From positions 930,001 to 994,000 of the forward strand of contig NZ_CP159218.1 of assembly GCF_040438885.1 (NCBI RefSeq): DNA of 64,000 nt, read 5' to 3'. The DNA comes from Nakamurella sp. A5-74 (lineage in GTDB: Bacteria > Actinomycetota > Actinomycetes > Mycobacteriales > Nakamurellaceae). Positions within the stretch are counted from its first letter, which is position 1. Every line of letters begins with the position of its first letter. This document shows positions 20,340 through 30,932 of this stretch, piece by piece. The notes beneath the pieces were generated by a model. The model saw nothing but the letters and a program-made list of their open reading frames with translations, had not been told where the DNA came from and ran no database searches. A program made the position numbers and the translations under genes.

Positions 20340-20416
20340 AACCGGCTGCACGCACGCATGCTGATCGCCGCGACGGAGGAGCCGGTTGTCTCGAGGATCA
20401 GGCTCCGTCGCGGCGA
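20340..20416 (-). promoter_or_regulatory. Attenuator-like alternative hairpins in the leuA leader
   Basis: On the leuA transcript, CGCCGCGACGGAGCC (the last codons of the leader peptide) can pair with 20366-20383 through a 15-bp stem with a 3-base bulge. Alternatively AACCGGCT pairs perfectly with AGCCGGTT at 20340-20347. The two pairings share the GGCT segment, so only one can form at a time. Ribosome stalling on the leader's Leu codons would open the first. No U-run follows, so control could act at termination or at translation of leuA. Confidence 0.65.
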
Positions 20417-20460
20417 CTAAGAAGCAGGGCCGTCCGGGGGGACGGAGCTGCGATGCTCAC
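20398..20460 (-). CDS. leuA leader peptide
   Basis: A 20-codon reading frame starts at GTG 20460 and stops 86 bases before leuA. Its residues 12-14 are three consecutive leucines (CTG CTT CTT), two of them the CTT codon that is rare in this GC-rich window, followed by S-R-R-D-G-A. Leader peptides with Leu runs before leuA are established in actinobacteria as sensors of charged leucyl-tRNA. A TACAGT hexamer lies 10 bases before the GTG and no Shine-Dalgarno is present, so the mRNA may be leaderless or nearly so. Size, codon content and hairpin overlap support it; no protein homology is possible at this length. Confidence 0.7.
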   Translation of the reverse strand: MSIAAPSPRTALLLSRRDGA

Positions 20461-20470
20461 CACACGCAGG

Positions 20471-20476
20471 ACTGTA
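20471..20476 (-). promoter_or_regulatory. -10 element of the leuA leader
   Basis: TACAGT on the minus strand matches TAnnnT and lies 10 bases upstream of the leader GTG. No strong -35 is visible. Confidence 0.45.
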
Positions 20477-20496
20477 CCCGAGGTCGCACGATGGCC

Positions 20497-20535
20497 GACC
20501 AGGAGGTCGGACCAGGAGGGCGGACCAGGAGGGCG
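20497..20535. repeat. Three tandem copies of a 13-bp repeat
   Basis: GACCAGGAGG[T/G]CG occurs three times without gaps in the 338-base non-coding stretch between leuA and the sugar importer. It lies just upstream of the leuA leader promoter and could be an activator site or a slippage product. Confidence 0.75.
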
Positions 20536-20562
20536 GACCGGACGCCGGCCCGGGTCACCGAT

Positions 20563-20577
20563 CGGAAACGATTTCCG
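20563..20577. promoter_or_regulatory. LacI-type operator candidate
   Basis: CGGAAACGATTTCCG has perfect 6-bp arms around CGA, the form of many LacI/GalR operators. It lies 222 bases upstream of the sugar importer. Confidence 0.5.
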
Positions 20578-20708
20578 TGGGCTGGGTCACAGGTGCCACT
20601 GGAGGCAGTTAGTGTTCGACCGCCGGTAACCGCAGGGACGCTGCCCGGACACCTCGTCGGCGGAGCGTCTGTGCGGTCGTACGAGCAACACGGGTTGTCA
20701 GGACATGT

Positions 20709-20723
20709 ACGTTTCGCAAACGT
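20709..20723. promoter_or_regulatory. Second operator candidate upstream of the sugar importer
   Basis: ACGTTTCGCAAACGT has perfect 6-bp arms around CGC and resembles LacI-family sites with inverted AAACG/CGTTT. It is 76 bases before the first permease gene and close to where a promoter would be expected. Confidence 0.5.
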
Positions 20724-20798
20724 CCTGGCGCCGTCACCTCGGACGCGGTACTGGAATTCCATCCAGACATCGTCGGACCGAGGTGAAGGAGGTCAGCA

Positions 20799-21773
20799 GT
20801 GGCAGTGGTGAGCGCGACCGACGAGGTCGCCGCAACCCGGAGCCGATCCGGACCCGACAGCTCCGAGCCACCCGCACGTCGCAAGCGGGTTCGGCAGTTC
20901 ACCGCCAGGGACAAGCGGGACTTCCCGATCTTCCTGGTCCTGGCGTTGCCCAACATCGCGTTGATCGTCGCGTTCATCTACCGCCCGGTCATCCAGAACT
21001 TCTACTACTCGACGCTCGACTGGACGACCGGCAGCACCTCGGCCACCAGCATCGGGCTGGCGAACTACCAGGAGTTCTTCGGTGATCCGGAAGCGATCGG
21101 TGTCCTGCGGGTGACCCTGGTGTTCACCGTGGTCACGGTGGCCGGATCGATGGCTCTGGGACTGCTGCTCGCGACCGTCCTCAACCGCAAGCTGGCCGGA
21201 CGCACCTTCGCCAGGGCGACGATCTTCGCGCCGTATGTGCTGTCCGGTGTCGGCGTCGGCCTGATCTGGGTGTTCATCTTCGACCCGACGGTCGGGGTGC
21301 TCGGTGCGATCCTGCGCAGCTTGGGCGCGTCGAGTCCGGAGTGGTTCAACAACGACAACCTCACGTTGTGGATGGTCGTCATCGTCTATGTCTGGAAGAA
21401 CCTCGGCTACTGCGCGGTGATCTACCTGGCCGCCATGCAGGCGGTCCCGAAGGACCTGCTGGAGGCAGCCGCGATCGACGGGGCGTCCGGCAAACGGGCG
21501 TTCTTCTCGGTCATCCTGCCGCTGCTGTCGCCGACCACCTTCTTCCTGCTGCTCACCACGATGCTGAACTCCCTGCAGGCCTTCGACCTGATCAAGATCA
21601 TGACGCCGCTGGGCAACGGCACCACCACACTGATGTACGAGTCCTACCTGCAGGCGTTCCAGGTCGGGCGGGCCGGCTACTCCGCCGCCGTGTCGACCAT
21701 CCTGTTCGCCATCCTGCTGGTGATGACGGTCGTCCAACTGGGCGTGCTCGAGCGGAAGGTGCACTACTCATGA
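20799..21773 (+). CDS. Sugar/glycerol-phosphate ABC transporter permease (UgpA/MalF type)
   Basis: 324-residue permease. An Arg-rich cytoplasmic N terminus (to residue 45) precedes six membrane segments, the first being F-L-V-L-A-L-P-N-I-A-L-I-V. The EAA loop is L-L-E-A-A-A-I-D-G-A-S-G-K-R-A-F-F near residues 220-237. GTG 20799 lies six bases after GAAGGAGG. The gene overlaps the second permease gene by 4 bases (ATGA). The order permease-permease-binding protein fits carbohydrate importers, but no ATPase gene is included, so a shared MsmK/UgpC-type ATPase must be encoded elsewhere. Confidence 0.94.
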   Translation: MAVVSATDEVAATRSRSGPDSSEPPARRKRVRQFTARDKRDFPIFLVLALPNIALIVAFIYRPVIQNFYYSTLDWTTGSTSATSIGLANYQEFFGDPEAIGVLRVTLVFTVVTVAGSMALGLLLATVLNRKLAGRTFARATIFAPYVLSGVGVGLIWVFIFDPTVGVLGAILRSLGASSPEWFNNDNLTLWMVVIVYVWKNLGYCAVIYLAAMQAVPKDLLEAAAIDGASGKRAFFSVILPLLSPTTFFLLLTTMLNSLQAFDLIKIMTPLGNGTTTLMYESYLQAFQVGRAGYSAAVSTILFAILLVMTVVQLGVLERKVHYS

Positions 21774-22687
21774 GTGTCCCGATGCCGACAGCCGTCGACG
21801 ACATCATCGACTCCTCGACCGGTGGTCGGAGGACCGGAAAGCCGGACGGACCGTTCACCCGCTCCAACATCGTCGGCACCATCGTTGGTGGCTACCTGCC
21901 GTTGATCCTGGCCACCCTGGTGATCGCCCTGCCGCTGATCTGGATGGTGCTCGGATCACTGAAGACCCCCGGCGAGATCGTCACCACCACGCCGAAGATC
22001 TTCCCGCAGGATCCCGGTCTCGGTGCCTACCAACAGGTCTCCGAGCGGATCAGCATCGGCCGGATGTTCCTCAACTCCACGATCGTGACGGTCGTCGGAG
22101 CGAGCATCAAGGTGCTGCTGGCCGTGACCACCGCCTACGCGCTGGTGTTCGTGCGGTTCCCGTTCAAACGGGTCATCTTCATGGGCATCCTGGTGGCGCT
22201 GATGGTGCCGCCGCAGGTCGCCCTGCTGCCCAACTACGTGCTGATCGCCGGCCTCGGCGGCGTTGACACCTATTGGGGCATCATCCTTCCCGGGCTCGGT
22301 ACGGCGTTCGGCACCTTCCTGCTCCGTCAGCACTTCATGTCGCTGCCCAAGGAGATCACCGAGGCGGCCGAGATCGACGGCGCCGGTCACTTCAAGCGGC
22401 TGTTCCGGGTGATCGTGCCGATCTCCGGCCCGACCATCGCCACCGTGGCGCTGGTGACGATCGTCAACGAGTGGAACGACTACATCTGGCCGCTGATCAT
22501 CACCACGCAGTCCCGGATGATGACACTCCCGGTCGGCCTGACCCTGCTGCGCAACAGCGAGGGCAATGCCGGCGACTACCCCGTGCTGATGGCGGGCGCC
22601 GTGCTCGTGCTGCTCCCGGTGCTGATCGTCTTCGCGGCCCTGCAGCGGTTCATCGTTGCCGGACTCACCCAGGGAGCCGTCAAGTGA
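21770..22687 (+). CDS. Sugar/glycerol-phosphate ABC transporter permease (UgpE/MalG type)
   Basis: 305-residue permease. A 35-residue cytoplasmic tail is followed by segments starting G-Y-L-P-L-I-L-A-T-L-V. S-L-K-T-P-G-E-I, F-L-N-S-T-I-V-T-V and the EAA loop I-T-E-A-A-E-I-D-G-A-G-H-F-K-R-L are all typical of CUT1 family MalG-like subunits. The ATG start overlaps the upstream stop. With the first permease it forms the membrane channel for the binding protein encoded 84 bases downstream. Confidence 0.94.
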   Translation: MSVPMPTAVDDIIDSSTGGRRTGKPDGPFTRSNIVGTIVGGYLPLILATLVIALPLIWMVLGSLKTPGEIVTTTPKIFPQDPGLGAYQQVSERISIGRMFLNSTIVTVVGASIKVLLAVTTAYALVFVRFPFKRVIFMGILVALMVPPQVALLPNYVLIAGLGGVDTYWGIILPGLGTAFGTFLLRQHFMSLPKEITEAAEIDGAGHFKRLFRVIVPISGPTIATVALVTIVNEWNDYIWPLIITTQSRMMTLPVGLTLLRNSEGNAGDYPVLMAGAVLVLLPVLIVFAALQRFIVAGLTQGAVK

Positions 22688-22770
22688 CCGCTCACCCAGC
22701 CTCTCCCGTCCCACCCCATCCGCCCACCACTCGGGTGGCGGACCCTGCACTGCTGGAAAGGAAATCTCGG

Positions 22771-24183
22771 ATGTCGCTGAATCTTCCCGATCCGTTGGCC
22801 GCTCTCGGTTCCAAGGCGGTGGACCGTCGTCGCTTCCTCGGTCTCGCCGGACTGGGCGCCGGCGCGATGGCGCTGGCCGCCTGCGGCGGACCGACCACCG
22901 CGCCCGCCGGCAGCGGCGGCGCGACGTCGTCGGCCGCCGCCGCCGTCGACTTCACCGGTGTCAAACCGGCCGCGTCGATCTCGTTCTGGTCGAACCACCC
23001 GGGCGGCTCCGAGGACGTGACGAAGGAGATCATCAAGGCCTTCAACGCGACCGACGAGGGCAAGGGCATCGAGGTCAAGCTCGTCACCGCCGGTGCGAAC
23101 TATGAAGAGGTCGCGACGAAGTTCCAGACCGCCCAGGCGGCCGGAGCGGCGTCGCTGCCGGAGCTCGTGGTGTTCTCCGACGTCTGGTGGTTCCGGTACT
23201 TCCTGGCCGGATCGATCACCCCGATGGACCCGCTGATCGCGGCCACCAAGATCGACACCGGCGCGTACCGCCAGGGCCTGCTCGCCGACTACCAGTACAA
23301 CGGCTCCCAGTGGGCGATCCCATGGGCCCGTTCGACGCCGCTGTTCTACTACAACAAGGACCACTGGAAGTCGGCAGGTCTCGAGGACCGCGCGCCCAAG
23401 ACCTGGGCCGAGTTCGCCGAGTGGGCTCCCAAGCTCGCGTCGGCCAACCCGAAGGCGAAGCCGTACCAGCACGCGGCGCTGGCCGACTACGCCGGTTGGA
23501 CCTTCCAGAACATCCTGTGGGGCTACGGCGGCGGTTGGTCGAAGGACTTCGACCTGTCGATCATGACCTCGGACGCGTCGGTGCAGGCGATCCAGTTCCT
23601 GCAGGACTCGGTCTACACGGGCAAGTGGGCGGGAGTCTCCTCCAAGTCGGCCACCGACGACCTCATCGCCCAGGCGACCAGCGCGGCGCTCGGCTCGACC
23701 GGCTCACTGGTCGGCGTGCTCGACGGCGCCAAGGGCAAGTTCGAGGTGGGTGTCGGGTTCCTGCCCGGCGGTCCGACGTCCGCGTCCCCGGTCTGCCCGA
23801 CCGGCGGTGCCGGCGTCGGCATCCCGAAGGGGATCGAGCCGGCCCGCCAGCTCGCTGCCGCGACGTTCGTCAAGTTCCTCACCAGCCCGGAGATGACGGT
23901 GAAGTTCTCCGAGGCGACCGGCTATCTGCCGGTGCGTGAGGATGCGGACACGACAGCGCTGATCGCCGACAACCCGCTGCGCAAGACGGCGATCGACCAG
24001 CTCGCCGTGGTGCGCAAGCAGGACAACGCACGGGTGTTCATCCCGGGCGCCGACCAGGAGATCGCCGCTGCGATGGGCAAGGTCCTCACCGCGCAGGCCG
24101 GCGTCAAGGATTCGCTGACGGCGCTGCAGACGAAGCTGCAGAGCCTCTACGACTCGCAGGTCAAGTCGAAGATCGGCGGCTGA
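22771..24183 (+). CDS. Sugar/glycerol-phosphate ABC transporter binding protein (UgpB-like), Tat lipoprotein
   Basis: 470-residue lipid-anchored binding protein. The signal has a twin-arginine motif (D-R-R-R-F-L-G-L at residues 19-26) and a lipobox A-L-A-A-C near residue 40, so export is probably by Tat. The mature part is a CUT1 binding protein: I-S-F-W-S-N-H-P-G-G-S, then F-Y-Y-N-K-D-H-W-K-S-A-G and W-A-E-F. The W-S-N-H-P start and S-D-V-W-W-F-R-Y-F resemble UgpB, suggesting glycerol-3-phosphate or a glycerophosphodiester, but a sugar ligand cannot be excluded. GGAAAGGAAA precedes ATG 22771. A terminator follows at 24212. Confidence 0.92.
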   Translation: MSLNLPDPLAALGSKAVDRRRFLGLAGLGAGAMALAACGGPTTAPAGSGGATSSAAAAVDFTGVKPAASISFWSNHPGGSEDVTKEIIKAFNATDEGKGIEVKLVTAGANYEEVATKFQTAQAAGAASLPELVVFSDVWWFRYFLAGSITPMDPLIAATKIDTGAYRQGLLADYQYNGSQWAIPWARSTPLFYYNKDHWKSAGLEDRAPKTWAEFAEWAPKLASANPKAKPYQHAALADYAGWTFQNILWGYGGGWSKDFDLSIMTSDASVQAIQFLQDSVYTGKWAGVSSKSATDDLIAQATSAALGSTGSLVGVLDGAKGKFEVGVGFLPGGPTSASPVCPTGGAGVGIPKGIEPARQLAAATFVKFLTSPEMTVKFSEATGYLPVREDADTTALIADNPLRKTAIDQLAVVRKQDNARVFIPGADQEIAAAMGKVLTAQAGVKDSLTALQTKLQSLYDSQVKSKIGG

Positions 24184-24211
24184 CCGCTCGGTCGTCGTAG
24201 TCGCAGTTCCC

Positions 24212-24242
24212 GAGGGCCGTCCCGCACCGTGGGACGGCCCTC
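24212..24242 (+). terminator. Terminator of the sugar importer operon
   Basis: GAGGGCCGTCCC and GGGACGGCCCTC pair perfectly over 12 bp around a 7-base loop, 28 bases after the binding-protein stop. Confidence 0.8.
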
Positions 24243-24295
24243 CGGCGTCCCACGGTGTCGCCCGGGCAGTGCAGATCGGGTGAGGTCCCCCTCGG

Positions 24296-24301
24296 TAGGC
24301 T
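24296..24301 (+). promoter_or_regulatory. -10 element of lysC (leaderless type)
   Basis: TAGGCT fits TAnnnT and ends six bases before the lysC GTG. No Shine-Dalgarno is present, so transcription probably begins at the start codon. Confidence 0.5.
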
Positions 24302-24307
24302 GAGGCG

Positions 24308-26743
<2,436 letters not shown>

Positions 26744-26764
26744 GTTTCGACCTGCGCCCCGGGG

Positions 26765-27223
26765 TCAGAGGTCGGTCAGCGGCCGGGTCAGGCCGCGGTG
26801 CGCGAGGGTGTGGCTGTAGACCACGCTCGTTGTGGTGTCACCGAACCGGGCGAGATCGTCGACGAAGCGTTGCAGCTGCTGCATGGACACGGCAGCGAGG
26901 GTGATGACGTAGCAGTCCTCACCGGTGATCCGCAGACACTCGAGAAACTGTGGGCCCTGCTCGAGGTACTCGACGAACGGATCGTGGCGGTTGCCGACGT
27001 ACTTGAGCCGGACGACGGCAATCAGGCTGATGCCGACCGCGCCGAGATCGATCCGGGCGCTGTAGCCGGCGATGACGCCCAATGACTCGAGACGTTTCAC
27101 CCGCTCCGTCGTGGCCGATGCGCTGAGGTGCACGCGGCGGGCGAGTTCGGTGAACGACTGCCGACCGTCCTGTTGCAGCTGGCTGACGATCGCCTAGTCT
27201 GTGTCATCGAGATCCACGGCCAT
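26765..27223 (-). pseudogene. Lrp/AsnC-family regulator interrupted by an amber codon
   Basis: Reading from ATG 27223 gives M-A-V-D-L-D-D-T-D, then TAG at 27196-27194, then A-I-V-S-Q-L-Q-Q-D-G-R-Q-S-F-T-E-L-A-R-R in the same frame. This continues through the full winged helix and the RAM effector domain to the stop at 26765. Without the TAG this is an ordinary 152-residue Lrp-type regulator of amino-acid genes. The only later start is GTG 27133, which would lose the first half of the DNA-binding domain. It is divergent from the PhzF-like gene, its likely target. It is either a recent nonsense mutation, a sequencing error or a suppressed codon. Confidence 0.85.
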
Positions 27224-27345
27224 GTCGGCAACCTACCGGGGTATTCGCGGTGCAGCGGTGGAAGAACCGGGGATACCGGGTTCATCCGCCGAGCGGGAGC
27301 GGCCATCGTTGAGGGAACACACCACCTCGAAAGGAGGTCCTGACG

Positions 27346-28269
27346 ATGACCACAGAGCCCCACCGTTCCGGTTCCGACCATCACGTCGGCTTCGCACTGG
27401 TCGACGTATTCGCGGATCGGCCACTGACCGGAAATCCCCTGGCGGTGGTGCCCGACGCCGACCACCTGAGCGACGAACGGATGCGGGAGATCGCTCGCGA
27501 GTTCAACCAGTCCGAGACGACGTTCCTGCTGCAGCCGACCCGTGCGCGCGCCGATCTACGGCTGCGCTCGTTCACTGCTGCCGGTCACGAGGTGGGCGGT
27601 GCCGGGCACAACGCTCTCGGCGCCTGGCTCTGGCTCGCCCACACCGGTCGGTTCGTCCCTGGGATCCATCATCAGGAGATCGGGGACGACGTGTTGGCCA
27701 TCGAGATCGTCCGCGACGCAAGCGATCGGGTCAACGTGGTGATGGTGCAGTCCGCGCCCCAGTTCGGGGCAAACGTCGATGACCTGCCGGGGCTGGCAGC
27801 GGCTCTCGGTCTGGGCGAGCACCAGCTCGACCGCACGCTGCCGATCCAGGTCGTGTCCACCGGAGCGGGGCACCTGCTGGTCCCGCTCGTCGACCGCGAG
27901 AGCGTCGATCGGGTGAGCGTCGACGCCGCCCGGCTGCGGGAGATCCTGGCGTCCTGCGGCGGCGAAGGCTGCTATGTCTTCACGACGGCCACGCCGTCCG
28001 CGCACGACGGCGCGCACGCCTACACCCGGTTCTTCAACCCGACGATGGGCATCGTCGAGGACCCGGCTACCGGCACCGCTGCCGGACCACTCGCTGCACT
28101 GTTGGTCGAGCAGGGGAGAGTCGCAGACGGCAGCACGGTCGTGATCGACCAGGGACATGCTCTCGGCCGGCCCAGTCGTCTGCGCGTCGGGGTCGCCGGC
28201 GGGGTCGTCCGACTCTCCGGAGGAGGTCTCACCGTCGCAGAGGGGAGGCTGGCTGTCGGAGGTGCTTGA
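27346..28269 (+). CDS. PhzF family isomerase
   Basis: 307-residue protein of the phenazine-biosynthesis PhzF fold. The N-terminal half has V-D-V-F-A-D-R-P-L-T-G-N-P-L-A-V-V and the catalytic Glu in N-Q-S-E-T-T-F near residue 50. G-H-E-V-G-G-A-G-H-N-A follows, and the C-terminal half has E-D-P-A-T-G-T-A-A-G-P. Most relatives are not in phenazine pathways and their substrates are unknown; nothing else here suggests phenazines. AAGGAGGT lies seven bases before ATG 27346, the best ribosome site in this region. It sits opposite the broken Lrp regulator. Confidence 0.93.
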   Translation: MTTEPHRSGSDHHVGFALVDVFADRPLTGNPLAVVPDADHLSDERMREIAREFNQSETTFLLQPTRARADLRLRSFTAAGHEVGGAGHNALGAWLWLAHTGRFVPGIHHQEIGDDVLAIEIVRDASDRVNVVMVQSAPQFGANVDDLPGLAAALGLGEHQLDRTLPIQVVSTGAGHLLVPLVDRESVDRVSVDAARLREILASCGGEGCYVFTTATPSAHDGAHAYTRFFNPTMGIVEDPATGTAAGPLAALLVEQGRVADGSTVVIDQGHALGRPSRLRVGVAGGVVRLSGGGLTVAEGRLAVGGA

Positions 28270-28304
28270 ACACCCGGATCTGTCGGCGCGGGCACCATCG
28301 TTGG

Positions 28305-28924
28305 TCAGAAGCCGTTGCACCGCAGCCACTCCCGGATGACGGCGCGATCCGCATCGGACACGAGATGCCCGGCGGGCAGGACGCGGTGGGTGACGTCTGC
28401 TCCGAGTCGACCTAGCTGATCCGCCAGCGCGAGACCGTCTCCGGGTGATCTGCGCTCGTCATGCTCGCCGTCGACGATGAGGACCGGGAATCCGTCGATC
28501 CGGAGCTCGGGCACATTCACAGGCGGCCGGAGCGGGCGCAGCAGGACCGCTCCGGCCAGCAGCGCGGATCGGCCATCAGCAGAGCCGCGCCCATGATCGC
28601 TCCGTTGGAATAGCCGAGAACCAGCGGTCGCCGACCCGGCCACCGGTGACCGCAGGTCTCGCGCACGAACTGCGCCAGTACCGGAATCCGCTCCGCCAGG
28701 TCTGCACCTTCGATGGTGCGGTCGGGACACCGACGGAAGAACCCGTACCCGCCGGCCATGGCGACCGTTCCTCGCACCCCGAGCTGTGGCGCGCCCGGCG
28801 CCACGCGCTCGGCCAGCGGGAGGAGGTCACGCTCGGTTCCGTCCGAGCCGTGCAGGAGAACCAGCGGCGCGCGAGCGGGGTCGGTGGCTTCCCGGAGCAC
28901 GAAGACATGGCCCGTCGCGGACAT
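28305..28924 (-). pseudogene. Alpha/beta hydrolase (carboxylesterase type), frameshifted
   Basis: The first frame, from ATG 28924, contains L-V-L-L-H-G-S-D-G-T-E and the nucleophile motif G-Y-S-N-G-A up to M-A-D-P. The second continues A-L-L-A-G-A-V-L-L-R-P and includes V-D-G-E-H-D (acid) and P-A-G-H-L-V (His). One base missing near 28565-28568 accounts for the break; restoring it gives about 206 residues and a full Ser-Asp-His triad. It is a pseudogene or a base-call error. The family includes esterases/phospholipases of the YpfH type. Confidence 0.82.
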
Positions 28925-29122
28925 CCGGTCTCCTCTCGCTGTCTCGCGAACATCATGCGTCCTGCTGCCTGCCGGTGAGCATCACCTGGGAGTGCCGGCC
29001 CGCGCAGGTCACTGCCCCCACGGCTCGGCCGCTCGCCGATGCCCGATGGTGGAGCGCAAACGGATGAATGGTTCAATCACAAGATCACCTGATGAGAGCA
29101 GTGAATCGAACAAGTGGACGAC

Positions 29123-29128
29123 TATGAT
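29123..29128 (+). promoter_or_regulatory. -10 element of the DUF222/HNH gene
   Basis: TATGAT lies six bases before ATG 29135, in a locally AT-rich stretch (28925-29134 otherwise holds no gene). GTGAAT at 29101 could be a weak -35. Confidence 0.5.
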
Positions 29129-29134
29129 GGAGGA

Positions 29135-30907
29135 ATGACTTGGGGGGTTGTTGATCGCACAGGTGCAGGGGGCTCCGCGATTCCCAGTGCGCTCGAGGCG
29201 GAGCTGCGGCGCATCCTGGACGACGCCGCCGTAGCCGTCGGATGGTTCCCCGAGATCGAGTTCGTGGCATCGGAGTTCGTGGCATCGGAGTTCCTGACAT
29301 CGGGTACCGGATCGGCGCTGTCGGTGCTCCCGGACGTCGTGGTGGCAGACCACGCGGCGTCGCCCGAGCAGCTGGATCAGCTGGAGCGAGCCGCGGAATC
29401 CGAGCCGACAGCGGATCACGAGCCGGTTCATGAGCCACCAGCAGTGAACGAGCCGACGGTGGTTCAGGAGCCGGCCGGCGATCAGCTTCTCGTCCTTCTC
29501 GAGTCGACCCTGGCAGTCCTGGCGAGCGCCGCCCCGGCATCGACACCTGAGGTGTCGATCGACCGCATTGCCGCGCTCGAGGCACTGATCAGCGCCGCGG
29601 GCGGACTGCGCGCCGCTGAAGAAGTTGCCTTCGCCGACGGTCAACGCGCGGCCCACCTCGCGGCGAAGGTGAGATCCCGCGACGTGGGCCGCGGGACGGC
29701 GGAGCAGATCGGGTTCGCTCGTCGCATCTCGCCGAACTCGGCGGCGCGACAGCTGGGCTTCGCGCAGGCGCTGGTGGCGCGGCTGCCGCAGACCTTCCAG
29801 GAGCTTCGCGCCGGCCGGATCTCGGAGATCCAGGCGCGCATCGCGGTGACCCGGAGCAGCCACCTCAGCGAGACCGATGCGGCCTTGGTCGACGCGGCCA
29901 TCGCACCCCGACTGCAGGGCTGGAGCTCATCGGCCACCGAGAAGGCAGTCGACCACATCGCCTATTCCCTCGACCCACGTGGCAGCGTCGACCGCAAGGC
30001 ATCCGCAGAACAGGATCGACGGGTGTGGGTACGCCCCGCACCCGATTCGATGGCGATCGTCTCCGCCCTGCTGCCGATGGCACAGGGTGTCGGGGTGTTC
30101 GCCGGCCTCCGGACTGCAGCGCTCGCCCTGCACGGCACCAGTGAGTCGGAGGGTCGCGGAATCGGCCAGCTGATGGCTGACCTGCTGGTCGAGCGCTGCA
30201 CCGGTCAGGCCACCGCGGACGCGGTCCCGGTCGAGATACGCGTCACCCTTCCGGTCGACTCGGTGCTCGGCGATGGGGCGGCGCCCGGCTGGGTGGACAA
30301 CTACGGACCGGTGCCGGCAGCGGTGGTGCGCGAGTTGGTCGGCTGCGGCGGTGAGCCGCACGAGCGCACGCTGCGCCCCGAGCACGCATCACAGGGCGAC
30401 CCGCCCCACGACGAGCCTCCCCGCGGGAGCGGGACGCACCACGGCCGGGCAGCCCCATCCGCCAACGACGGGTCGACCGCCACGCCAACGTCGTCGGCGG
30501 CCGAAAAGTGTTGCTGCACAGGTGTTCCCGACGCCAGGGTGCGGATCCGTCGGCTCTTCACGGATCCGGTGGACGGATCGGTGGTCGACGTCGACGCGCG
30601 CTCCCGGCTGTTCCCCGAGTCGATGCGTCGACACATCATGATCCGCGACCGGCAGTGCCGTCAGCCCTACTGCGATGCACCGATCCGCGATGCGGACCAC
30701 GTCACGCCCTACGCGCGTGGCGGGCCGACCACGCTGGTCAATGGTCAGGGACTGTGCCTGCGGGGCAACCAGATGAAGGAAATGCCGGGCTGGTCGACCC
30801 GTCGCCAGGGCGACGGATCGACACTGGTCGTCACCCCGACCGGGCATCGCTACGTCCGCGAACGACAATCGGCCACCGGCCTGCCCGCCCTCACCCGTCG
30901 CGAGTGA
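29135..30907 (+). CDS. DUF222 / HNH endonuclease domain protein (13E12-like)
   Basis: 590-residue protein of the actinobacterial 13E12 repeat family. Residues 1-150 are variable and acidic, with the duplicated F-V-A-S-E and a Glu/Pro-rich segment. DUF222 spans roughly 150-420. The C-terminal HNH nuclease has R-D-R-Q-C-R-Q-P-Y-C and D-H-V-T-P-Y-A-R-G-G-P-T-T, followed by N-G-Q-G-L-C and G-N-Q-M-K. The usual second His of HNH is replaced by N-Q-M here. Such genes are often multicopy, and their function is not established. ATG 29135 is favoured because it follows a -10 by six bases; GTG 29114 would add seven residues. Confidence 0.9.
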   Translation: MTWGVVDRTGAGGSAIPSALEAELRRILDDAAVAVGWFPEIEFVASEFVASEFLTSGTGSALSVLPDVVVADHAASPEQLDQLERAAESEPTADHEPVHEPPAVNEPTVVQEPAGDQLLVLLESTLAVLASAAPASTPEVSIDRIAALEALISAAGGLRAAEEVAFADGQRAAHLAAKVRSRDVGRGTAEQIGFARRISPNSAARQLGFAQALVARLPQTFQELRAGRISEIQARIAVTRSSHLSETDAALVDAAIAPRLQGWSSSATEKAVDHIAYSLDPRGSVDRKASAEQDRRVWVRPAPDSMAIVSALLPMAQGVGVFAGLRTAALALHGTSESEGRGIGQLMADLLVERCTGQATADAVPVEIRVTLPVDSVLGDGAAPGWVDNYGPVPAAVVRELVGCGGEPHERTLRPEHASQGDPPHDEPPRGSGTHHGRAAPSANDGSTATPTSSAAEKCCCTGVPDARVRIRRLFTDPVDGSVVDVDARSRLFPESMRRHIMIRDRQCRQPYCDAPIRDADHVTPYARGGPTTLVNGQGLCLRGNQMKEMPGWSTRRQGDGSTLVVTPTGHRYVRERQSATGLPALTRRE

Positions 30908-30932
30908 CGAGCGGACGCCCCAAGTTCGCGCC

